NCBI GenBank assembly: GCA_017165825.1
Contig: CM029366.1
Location: forward strand, 27,197,862 to 27,261,861
Length of the DNA: 64,000 nt
DNA from: Hepsetus odoe
Lineage: Eukaryota > Chordata > Actinopteri > Characiformes > Hepsetidae
Direction of reading: 5' to 3'
Shown: one piece after another, positions 25,767 to 38,300 of the stretch
How the letters are laid out: every line of letters starts with the position of its first letter
Position numbering within the stretch: position 1 is the stretch's first letter
Program-made: the position numbers and the translations under genes
The notes under the pieces: model-generated
What the model was told of the DNA's origin: nothing
Databases searched by the model: none
The model's input: the letters and a program-made list of their open reading frames with translations, nothing else

Positions 25767-27606
25767 TTGTTCAAGAAGAATGACAGCTGCACACTGCTAA
25801 CAAAGAGGAACTGTGTGAGCTCAGTAAAATTAAAACCACCATTTATATCTATACTTGTGTTTTATCACACAGTCTTTGTGTTTTAAATGTTTTAGAAATA
25901 TAGCATCTTTGGTAAAGTTTACAGGAAATGCAAACAAAGAATGCTTCAGAAATGGAAGTGTCTATCATTATTTTCATCAATCAATAAATGTGAATGAACA
26001 AAGATAATCTAACAAATCCATATTTGGTGGGGACTGATCTTCGCTTAAAATAGCATCAGTTTTTTCAGGTACACTTGCACAGTTTTTACAACCTGCTGGT
26101 AGGTTGTTCCAAACATGACTGTGCTTCAACCTACGTGTGACGTTGATGATCATCAGTACCTGTTTGGTCAAACTGGTTGATCACACACCGACTATAATCC
26201 TACAGAATCCCCCTGACTTTGTGCAAGTGTACCTAGAAGAACTGATGCTGGTTTGAAGGCAAAAGGTAGAAACACCAAATATTGATTAGATTTAGATTTT
26301 TCTTTTGTTCGCTCACTTTGCATTTTGTAAATTGATAAAAATAAACAATCAGTATTTATATTTCTGAAAGCATTCTTTGCTTACAGCATGCTTTCACACC
26401 TGCCTAAAACTTTTGCACAGTACTGTATTTTATGTAATGTGATACATTTAAGTCTTTTATTGACCTGCTGAGTATCTGATATGCAGTCTTCACTGCTTTT
26501 TCAAAGTTTTCTATAAAAGTGATATTTTTCACCTGACTGTGATTTTTCCAGGATGTGCTTTTTTTCTTAATACACCTTCATTTAGATCTTCAAAGTACAA
26601 ACCACAAAGACCAGATTTATATTTTTTACTTTTCTCTTGTATTCACTTGAGGTCCACTGCATTTGAATGTAATCTTTTTATTAAAACATTCAACATATGA
26701 GTGTAAAAGGAAGCTTTTTTTTCACAATTGGGCACATTTGTCTTGATTTTAGGCCCAGTATTGAATATTAGTCACCACATAAAGCAAAGAAAGTTTTCTC
26801 TTTCTGTTGCTTATTTCAATTAAAATGCAAAAATTATTTATTTTTGCATTTGCATTTATTTTTGCCAGCTTTTATATTGTGTGAACCTTTCACAATGAAC
26901 TGCCCACTGAAATGACATAAAATCTCATTTTTAAATAAATAAGACTGGTGTTTATCTAATTCCATACGCCATTTTATAGAGGCAAACACCCCAAACCCAC
27001 ATACAGTGTGTTTACAGGCAATAATCAGGTTTGTGTAGGTCTGGCTGGGTGACAGTGGGTGGCTTTAAGAATACACTTCATTGGTTCTGAGGTACTTGTC
27101 TTTGAGTATTTAGGCCATTGCTGAGATTGATAACATCTTCAGGAGGGAGAGCCATTTTCTAAAATCCTGTTATTTCTCAGCTTTTTCTCTTCCTGCTATC
27201 CACGGGGAAAAACACACACATTCTTGGCCCCCCTTGGTTCGTAACAGTGCCCATGTGCATCACTCTCTCTTGTACATTCATTCTGAGCTTTTAATTTCTA
27301 CTTTGATTTAAACTGCAAATTGAAATGGCCTACCCATTATCTGGTCTAAACTATGTCCCTGCCACCCATAATTTGCAAGTAATGGTTTCTTGTGTTTTTA
27401 AATGATGATCACACAAAAGGGAACACTCACATATGGCAGGACAGTAAGCAAGCTACATGGTACTGATGAAAAAGATTTCATTTCAGCAATTTAAGCAGTG
27501 AAATATGCCATACTGGTGTCACTAAATGTGAAAACTGCTGCCGAATGTGGTCATAAGCAGACAATTAAGTAAGCCAAGGAGTCAAGATTTGATAGTGCCT
27601 TATTTA

Positions 27607-27688
<82 letters not shown>

Positions 27689-27842
27689 CTGTGTATACAA
27701 AGGTATTTCTCATAAGGGGCAGATAATATTGCACACTGCAGGGTGTTCCCCAGGGAATATGGCTTGCATCATTTAAATGTATTTGTCTTTCATATTACTC
27801 CAGACCCCATCCCCCTCCACTCTTCTACTCTCTCATGTTCTT

Positions 27843-27882
<40 letters not shown>

Positions 27883-30800
27883 CGCCTCTGTACTTTGGCA
27901 GATATTCACTTTGAGCTAAAAAGAGAACATTGTCGCTTGACAGCTCTCAGTCAGTGCCGCATGGCATTATTACAGAAGCTCTTCTCTGTTGTCATTCACA
28001 AGAATATAGAAAACATTTCTGAGTGTACTTTCTGGTTCATGTTTCTTGAATCACACCACAGATTAAAAATACCATAAAATCAAAAAGTCTATAAAGATAA
28101 GGTGGTGGTGGGGTGTGTGTGAGGGTGGGGTGTTCACTCATCTGAAGCATATTGCTTGTTTGTAGGTTATTTAGATCAGATCAGGACTGTTGCCCCAAAT
28201 TGGCCAATTTCTGAGTGTCCTTGGCAACCTTTTGATTGATCGGTCAAGATGATCAGCCAGGTTGGTTATGCAGGGAGAGCCCTCATAATTTCTAATGATA
28301 AATTACTCCAACAGGAACCAATTTGTGGGAGAAATCAGGACCCTACATCATCCTCGTGCTCCTTATGACAAAATGCCTGCCCTTCCTGGAAAAACAGATT
28401 TAATAAGAACTGAAATGAATTAGTCTTTTATGGATTGAGCTTTGACATTATTGCATATTGAAGGGTGGTGCTGGGAGACTGAAGTTGTTGTTTCCTGGCT
28501 TTAGGATGGATGTTTGTTGCTAAAAAAAATGACAGCTTTTGCCATGGTTAAAGAGTCTGTTTATGAAGATCTATGGAGGTACTATTTATGTTGACTGTAT
28601 ATTCATTTCACTGACTGACTGTATTTTTCCAGACATGAGTAAACACATGGGCTGATAAAATGAGATAATCTTTATCTACCTGCCAGTTCCTTCATTGTGT
28701 GGTGCTGTGAACAAGTTTCAGTGAAGGAATGAGAAAATGTCTGCTGAAGTATACGCCATATTAACGTTTGCTTGCTTGTGATGTTATTTAGAACCTCATT
28801 ATGAACAAAATGCATTTCTGCTCCTCTGTTTTCTCTCTTCTACACCCACTCTGTGTTTGAAACTTAGCAGCCCTCCATCAAACCTGCCAGAAATTTGAAA
28901 AAGCATAACACGATTCCGTAAAATATTTAGCATAACATTTAGCAGCCTTTAGAGCTCATAATCCAACGCTCTCAATTAAGATATCTACCTGTGGCTCTGA
29001 TTAGGATCGATGAAGAAAAGCTTTAAACCTGGTTTTTGGAGATTATAAGACATAAGTCGGTTTTACATAAGCTTATGCGCGTGCTTTAGAGTTGCGGCCT
29101 TCAGTGAGGAGGGGGTGTAAAACTTTCCAACCCCACCCATAACTGTCTGGAACCCAACGTATGAGATTGTATCTCTGTGTCTAGGAGGAAGCGGATATGA
29201 AGCTAATGGTTGGTTTGGGTGTGGGACATGGTTCTATAGACTACATTCTTCAAGCTCCAACCCAACATTAATAAAGTCATGACCTGTGAAAGATTGCTTT
29301 TATTATGGAGGAATGACTTTTGGTGTTATTTTCTTTTTGAGAAGCAAAAGACATCCTTGCATCCTTATGTCATAGAACATAATCTCTCCCATAATACCCC
29401 TGAAGATCTTGCCTCACTCTGTTTACCTCAACAGAAGGTGGATCTACAGGCTGGGAATTGGGGCTTTTAGAAAGGCCAGGTAAGGAAGGGAGAAGTGTGC
29501 AGAAATGAGCAGGCAAGAACGGCATACTTTATATATAAATTCATGTTTTCAAGATGTTAAAACATAATTTTAGAGCACTAGCTGCACTGTTTCATCGTAT
29601 AATATATTGTTTGCAGTTTTGGAGCAATCACTTTTATTGAAACCTAAGATTTGTTTTTACACTTACCCTAAATGGTAACCATTTTAGATAATTTATTCCA
29701 ATTTTTGAAAGTTTTTTAAACCATCTGCTGCATTTGCCTCCACTGAGGTTTTACTCGCATGCTGGTATTAGTCCCTTAGTCAGACTAAGCATTCCAATTT
29801 GACAACACCAGCTGCAATTTACATAGGTCCTTTCCTTTGGCTGCGAAATTTTTATTTTTTTTTTATTTTTTTTTATTTGTAGAGATTAAGTTCATTAATA
29901 CAGCCCTGAATAAATCATCAGTAACCTGAAGAAAAATGATTCAGAGCTCTGTGGCTCTTTCTGCTTTACAAACACTGTCATTATTTATTTTAGACAATAG
30001 CATTCGAGACTTGAAGACTTGAACCCTGGTTCAAATATTGCCTTGAGATATCTAAAAGCAATTGTCTCTCAGCGTAAATAAACTTAAGATAATCATATCA
30101 TTAATCTGAGCCGCCTTTCAGCCCTGTTGATTAAAGCTTTCTGATTGCATTTCTTTTGCTTAAATCAATCGAAAAGTATGTTGAGTTCAGGCTGCAATGA
30201 GTGTTTTTATCATTTCATCCATTTTGCACACTTACACACACTTTCACTGGAGTTCAGAGCATTCAAGAGTGATGTTCACACTGTGAGTGGTTACTGCAAA
30301 TCTGTTTAAGGTGTCCGTTTCTTTTGAGTAAGCTAAACGGAAAACAATTGCCTTTTTACGCCTTTATCATTGTGTGGACATTAAATGAAGAACGGACTAA
30401 TGGAAATGCTTTACAATTTTTTGACCTTCAATTTTTTTAAATGAACTAAAATTACATGATGAGAATGTTTTCTCCTGTAAAGGTTCCATTTTTGAGTTGT
30501 GCTGGCCACCGACAGCATGCAGCGCTGTTAGACCTCGCAGCGTGCGTCTGCAGAACAGGAAACCACGTCTTCCACAAAAACATGGCATTTAATGGAAGCA
30601 GATTGCACAGGAGGAGAAATTTGTTTTGTCTGGAATTGATTTGGGATGGCTAATTAGACATAAATCGCCACTTGATTTATCATTTCCTTACTTGCTAAGC
30701 TTGAGTTGATATGAATAGGATCACTTTTACTATTATTCATTTTGGCCATTTATTCTATTCTATATTTTTTTCTTTTTGAAAAGTAAGGTGTGTAAACTTT

Positions 30801-31757
30801 TGGTGTATCATAGTGTGCATCGAATTCTTTGCTTTTCCTTTGGGTGCTGATTAGCTTTCGGCGTATTTCAGCTGAACATTCCAGAGGAAGTGGGTGGATG
30901 TGAGGAAATGGGCTAAAATTCAACCTGAAAGGTCAGAGTTAATTAATGAACTTCTTTTATATTTACATGGACCAGTGCCAAAAGCACATTGTGAATATTA
31001 CACAACCTTGGGTTACATTCACTTCGACACAAACCAAAGAATGTTACATTTGCTTGCCATGTAGAAGGAGTTTGAGATCATCATGCTATTAATATGCCAG
31101 GTTTAGACTAACCCTTTTTAAAAGAACTGTATGTGTGTAAATTATATTTAAGATATGGTAAGCATTACAGGCCATGGTGATTCTGAGTGTGCATTATGAG
31201 CGTCACAAAGCGCTCTAAAATTACACAGCCTTGAAGTTATTGGTTTACTTCCAGACCTATTCATGCCCCTCTGCCTTTGAAGCTCACGGAAGTGCATGGA
31301 AGTCGATTGTATTCCTGTGCTCCCAAGCTGTTTTTTTTTTTTTTTTCATGCGTAGAAATGAGTAATAAGACAATAAGAAAGTCTCACAATGACAGCCTTT
31401 GAAGGTGCAAAGCTTTCTGAATGTAAGATCATACAGCGGTTCAAGGACAAATTAATAACAAAGAACCCCAAAATCTCAAAACTAAGACAAAGAAAAGACA
31501 TAAAGACAGGGAAACAGAGTATTTTGATAGGTTTTTTGGGCATTTCACATGTGAAGCAAGAAGTGAGCTTTTTGGACCACAGAGCACAACTATTTAATTA
31601 TAATGAATATTATAATTAATTAATATTATTATTAGTAGCAGTAGTAGTATTAGTAATAGTAGTATTAGTAGAAGTAGCAGCAGTAGTAGTAGTGGTAGTG
31701 GTAGTAGTAGTAGTAGTAGTGGTAGTTGTAGTAGTGGTAGTAGTAGTAGTAGTAGTG

Positions 31758-31794
<37 letters not shown>

Positions 31795-32260
31795 TAGTAG
31801 TAGTTGTAGTAATAGTAGTAGTAGTAGTAGTAGAAGTGGTAGTTATAGTAGTAGTAGTAGTAGCAGTAGTAGTAGGAGTAGTAGTGGTAGTGGTAGTAGT
31901 AGTAGTAGCAGTAGTAGTAGGGGTAGTGGTAGTTGTAGTAGAAGTAGTAGTAGTAGCAGTTGTAGTAGTAGTAGTAGCAGTCGTAGCAGTAATAGTAGTA
32001 GTAGTAGTAGTAGCAGTCGTAGCAGTAATAGTAGTAGTAGTAGTAGCAGCAGTAGTAGTAGTGGTAGTTGTAGTAGAAGTAGTAGTGGTAGTAGTAATCG
32101 TAGCAGTAATAGTAGTAGTAGTAGTAGTAGTAGCAGTCGTAGCAGTAGTAGTAGTAGTAGTATTAGTAGTCGTAGCTGTAGTAGTATTAGTAGTAGTAGT
32201 AGTAGTAGCAGTCGTAGCAGTAGTAGTGGTAGTATTAGTAGTAGTAGTAGTAGTCGTAGC

Positions 32261-32298
<38 letters not shown>

Positions 32299-32312
32299 CA
32301 GTCATAGTAGTG

Positions 32313-32349
<37 letters not shown>

Positions 32350-35300
32350 CAGTAGTATTAGTAGTAGTAGTAGCAGTCGTAGCAGTAGTAGTGGTAGTAG
32401 TAGTGGTAGTATTAGTAGTTGTAGTAGTAGTAGTAGTAGCAGTAGTAGTAGTGGTAGTATTAGTAGTAGTAGTAGTAGCAGTAGTAGCAGTAGTAGTAGT
32501 GGTAGTATTAGTAGTAGTAGTAGTAGCAGTAGTATTAGTAGTAGTAGTAGCAGTCGTAGCAGTAGTAGTGGTAGTAGTAGTAGTAGTAGTAGTAGTAGCA
32601 GTAGTAGTGGTAGTAGTATTAGTAGTAGTAGTAGCAGTCGTAGCAGTAGTAGTGGTAGTAGTAGTAGTAGTAGTAGTAGTAGCAGTAGTATTAGTATTAG
32701 TAGTAGTAGTAGCAGTCGTAGCAGTAGTAGTGGTAGTATTAGTAGTAGTAGTAGCAGTCGTAGCAGTAGTAGTGGTAGTATTAGTAGTAGTAGTAGTAGC
32801 AGTAGTATTAGTATTAGTAGTAGTAGTAGCAGTCGTAGCAGTCGTAGCAGTAGTAGTAGTAGTAGTAGTAGTGGTAGTATTAGTAGTAGTAGTAGTTGTA
32901 GAAGTATTGCAAATATAATAAAAACGTTTAAGAAGGCATGTCATGATCATAAATATGGCTACACAGGTACCATGAAAATGTCATTAAAAGAACTACACAA
33001 TAATGTTTGGATTCTGTTCAGCTGTTAAGGTCAAAGCTGGGTCAGTGGGCTGGTTAGCTGTGGTGCTTCATATCTGTTAATATTAAGCCTCTACATGAAG
33101 GAATGACGAGCTCTGAACCACAAGCATTTCTCACTGCTGCACCCTGAAGGTGGTGCAAACATCAAATCAAATCTAGTAACACTATCAAATAAACCCTCTT
33201 GTTATTCGCGCTATTAAAATAAAAAACATCGACTGCTGCCCTCGAAAGTCAAAAGCTTTTATAATTAAAAAAAACATTTTTTAATTTTAAATTTTATTTT
33301 AAATTTAATAAAAAAATTAATAAAAGTGTTTAATTGTTTTGTTGTTATTTTTCTTTTTATTAACCATACAAAATGTTTCAGTCTATACCATTTCTGTTTG
33401 CATTATGTACTGATCAGAACGTTTGAGAGCTGTTTTTCATTGTAAGTTAGCACTTACATATAACTTTACAATAAGTAAACGATCTAAGTGTAGATTAACA
33501 GATTTATTGATTTACTGACCTTTTGGTTTACACTGGCAATCCAGCCTTTGTGTGAATTGCAGCTTTTACAGGTCGTCACATCATGAACAAGCCTTATGCC
33601 TCCTTTTGCTGCCTGATCTTCCTTGTTCCTGAATTTAGAACATTTAGCATATTTGTCCATGAATATTTATGTTTGAATGTTCCCATTGCAATTAACAGAA
33701 ATATGTAAATCTATAATCGCCTTACAAAGAGCATTTGGAAATTCTTTGTTCCTGTGAATATCCTCATAAGCAGCATGCTTTGTAAGATGTGCAGCGGTGT
33801 ATAAATCTTAAACTTGCCTTTCATTTATTCACTCACTATAAAAGAGCATTTGATCAGCTCTGTGTTTTGACTGCTTTCCTGGGATGTTTTCCTGCTACAT
33901 CATTAAGCCCACTAGGAGCTAATGGCTTTGGCTGAATGGGAACTGGTAATGACACACTATGTAGCGTTTATTGTTGGCGTGATTTCCTTGAAAGACCCAG
34001 GAATGTTTCCCTAAAGCTTGATTTTGTTCTATTGGCAGAATCCTCTGTAGCTGATGACTGTAAATGTGTTTTGTAAAGTGAAATTATCATTGTTCAGGTT
34101 GTCAGACAAAGCCTCTCCGGCTTTTCAACGTAAGATTGCCGTTTTCATGGTTGCTGGCACTACCGCGGTGAAATACAGAGTGATTGTTGTTGTGAATAAC
34201 TATTTAATTTAAACGGATCTTACTTAGAAGAGACATATTCAGTCTTAATACTCAAGGCTATCGATGACCCAAGACAAGTGGCAATAACCAGTCCAATCCC
34301 TGATCTGCTCCACTGTCACGATCAATCACGTCAGCTCGGTGTGTTTGTTTCCTGTCGTCCACGCCTGGTCTGCAGACTGTTGAGGGTTAGATTGAACACG
34401 ACTGCGGAGCAGTGCTCTGCCAAAATGTGTGAGGGCTGCCAAAGAGTGTGCAATGTGTCCCCTTTCCCCAAGGGACAAAACGGACATGACAAGGCAATCT
34501 CCACACTGTCAGCATCCCCTTGGCAACAGCAGTGGGCTTATTTATCTTCAAGGTTAATGGGATTGCAGCACGGTAACAAAGGTGGTGGATTGAGACAAAC
34601 ATGTGGCCACTGGACTTAAGGGAATGTGACAGAGAGAGGCGCCTGTCAAACTAAACGACTGGAATGGTCAGAACAGACGGCACCCACACAGATAGACAGG
34701 CAGTACAATAGTTTTATGGCTAATATTCAGAGACGGACGATACCAAGACCATTATTGCCAGTTGTCCTCTACTCATGTATATTTGTAAGAAAGGGGACCT
34801 CAGTTTACTCAACTTAAGTGACATTGACTCCATACACGTTCTTGAGCCATCACACAAAGCGCTTTGAGCTTAATATTTGATTCATTATTAAATTATGTTA
34901 TTTATAGGGTATGAAAATGGTATTGCACTCCATTCTCATGTTTGAAATAGGAATGTATTGTACTTGGACCTGCATGTTGTAGTAACTTTTTCTGACAGTG
35001 CGGGCTATGTTGACATCATCCTTTTTTAAGCGACACCTCATACTTTAAGGTTTCATTTAAGAATCAAAGGGTCTCAGAAAGAGAAAAGGTTATTCTTTTA
35101 AGCAGTATTTGGGTTAGTTTTGTGTGGGGAGGAGGAAAATGCCGTTTTGCTGTTTATTCCTATACAAATTTAACATGTCAGTCATTTTAAGGGCCACACA
35201 CCGCATCAGGAAGGACCCCCTTTAGCTTCTACTCCCTTTCGCTTCTTCTGGGAAAAATGGCATCTGTAGAAAATGAGTTCTCTTGGAGGGCGTCAATGAC

Positions 35301-38300
35301 GTTCCTATGATGATGATCCTATGATTATGCTGCACATCATGTTTACAACTCAGAAAGTAAAATGACACAAAAGAGTGATTTTAAGCTGCGAGTAAAGTAA
35401 ATTTAGGGAAAAATAAACAAAATAATGGAGGCAGTGTGAAAATCGAATGGCCTCTCCGATCTTTGTCATTTTAGCGCAGATTTCATATCAGCGGATGTCA
35501 GTCTGAAACATTACACTCATCCCGTAGTAAAATGACCTTATCCTGCCTCCCAAAGGAAACTGAATCCCATATACACATGCATATCTATACAAAACATTCT
35601 ATTTACTCAATGCAATCTAAACTAGATTCTAGCTTTAACCAGAAGATAACAAAAGATACAAACATGCTCACTTTTCTTGGAAGCTTGAATGTGGCATGCT
35701 TTTACAGCTAAAGGTCAATTAAATGTCCGCCCTTGAATCTTGAATAAACATCTACATGTACAATACCCCTGTTCTCTGACATTGACTTTTGTTCTGAGAG
35801 ATATTGCTTGGACTCTCCTCAAGAGATGGACTATTGAGTTACGCACTACATATATAACCATGTTTGCATCACCCCATTAAGTTTGTATACACATGTCTAA
35901 GTAAAGCTTTTACAGGCTTTTTGGCCTTGCTTGTGAATCCCCATACTGTTTACAGTATGTGACTGTAGTCATGATGGATGAATGAGCCCAGGCCAAATGA
36001 AATGAAAGGACATTAGAAGGACTGTTGAACAGATGCTCGATACATGTTTATTCCTGGTCAAATCCATTACCTTCAGTTTAATGAGGTTTATTATGTATCA
36101 TACTTATCATCGCTTTTTATGGGCTTGGGGGGTGTAAAATAATATCAGCAATCTTTATTTAACAAGTCATGTAATCATCTTTCTCTGTCACATTTGAAAA
36201 GGCTCATAAATGGTGATTGGCTTGGATGTACAATTCTTGGAATATATATCATATATGTGACATATGTATTTGTATTAAATAGGATCTTCCCGCTCACACA
36301 GCTTCCTTCCAAGGATGGTGCATTTAAGTAACACACTGGAACCAGTATGGTTTTTTCAATGGCATCGCTCTAAGGAATTTCTTCTTAGAATCCTTATTTT
36401 CCTAAATGTACAATTAAACTTTTCTTCAACTTCAAAACAATCAACTGATGTTATCTGCTCCGGGCTGCTTGTCTGTCAATATTACAAATGTGGCGGAAAA
36501 CAAGGACATTCATTTGAAAAGTTTTTCTCCTTCTCATTATCATTGTCTAGCTGCTCCCGTGCCTGTCTGGGAATCAGATCACGCAGAATTAATCCAATTA
36601 GTGTCTCTGTTAATTAGCTTGCTATTCTAAGACTGAGATATAATTCAGTGCTTTCAAATTGTTTGGTGAGATTGTTCTGAACACTAATTAAAATGCAGTG
36701 AGAATGATATGACTTGGCAGGACGTGACAAAGATGAGTGTTTTGGGGTTGGTGAAAGGAGAAAGGGAAAGAAGGGCACAGAATGAAATTCCTTTGCACTT
36801 CTTGCTTCTTGTGCTGAAGGAAAATAAATGCTCGCTGGGCAGAAAACAAGCTGTCAATAAGTATTACAAATACACTGAAACACGGAGTAACAGCTCACCC
36901 ATTTGATTAAATTATGCAAAGAAGACCTTGTGTTATATAGCTTTATTGACACCCTGCTGTATGCAGGTTGGACATTAGGACAGGGAGACTGATTGAAAAA
37001 GATTTTTCAGCATGGGGGACACGGGCACCGATGGCAGAGCAGTAATACGACTCAATTCTTCCCTTTTAAAACCTCATTTGCATTCCTTAGTCATGAACAG
37101 AATAAACAAAACGTGACTGTTTGCACTTGAAATCCTGCATCTGTGACCGGACCTTGCTCCCCAAGCATACTCGACTGAAGTCTCACCTAATTCCATATAA
37201 TGATTCGTATTTGTGTATTAAGCATTTAAATGAATAAACACATAATAGAGCAGAAATTGGATTTTCAATATTATTGCCTTCAAACTACTTTCCACTGATC
37301 ATAAAACATTAACAGTCTAATTAAACCCAACCAATACCTTTTGTTGCCCCTGGCCTTATTAATCATGATTCAATATATCATTTAAAACATGCTGAGGCTG
37401 AAGGTACCTTTGGGAAGTGACTTCTTGTACTTTGTGAATACAAATGTGGTGAGGTTCTTGAACTCGAACTCTCTAAATATGAGAGAAAGTCTGACATCCT
37501 CTTTCGGTCGCTGTGGCAAAGAAGGGTCCTAATGTTTTGTTCTGATCTTGTAAAACATTCCGTTTTCAATGTTGTGTTTGAGTTTCAGTTATTTGGTTCT
37601 CCGTGCAAAAGAAGCAGTTGAACCCAGGCCTTGCTCGGGATGATTGGGGTGAGAAAACACATTATGAAAATCAACTAAAAACGTCTTTAAAGGTTCAGGA
37701 AACATGCCATTCAAACAGAAAGCAAATTTCTTTTTCCAGTCGAAGGCTATTGTCAGGACTGTCACTTCTGTATTTTATGTTCTTTGAAAGAAAGAAAAAT
37801 TAAATAAAAAGACAAGTAAATATTTATTAGATTAGTTGGCCGTGATTATGTGCCATACATGTTTGTTTTTATACTACATTATCATACACAGAGACCATTC
37901 AATGCACTTAACAGAGAAATGTATATATGTAAAAAAAAATAATAAAGGTTGATTTATATAAGACTTAAAAGTTAAAAGTTAACAAAAGTAAAAGCAATGT
38001 AAAGAAACAGAGTGAAAAGTGCATATATCCTGAGCAAAGATAAAATCAGAGCTATTAATAACTGAGGACAGCAGAAAGCAATATTTTATTTTGGGGAGAA
38101 CTAATCTCCATGGAAACCTCATTCCACCATAATGGGTAAAAGCCATTTCACCCTGTTTAGTTTCAGCTCTGGGCAAACACTAGCGGTCCTGCTGTCATAA
38201 GCGTTTGATTAAACATGATTACTTTACTTGGATTCACTGATTACATTTACCTGTTTGTTGATTACCAGTGGTTTAATGGGCAGTTCTCATTATGATAATC

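Noticed and set aside
31616..32950. Long open frames of poly-Thr (- strand, 444 codons) and poly-Val (+ strand, 408 codons)
   Set aside because: They are by-products of a stop-free triplet repeat. There is no complex sequence, and both strands are open at once.
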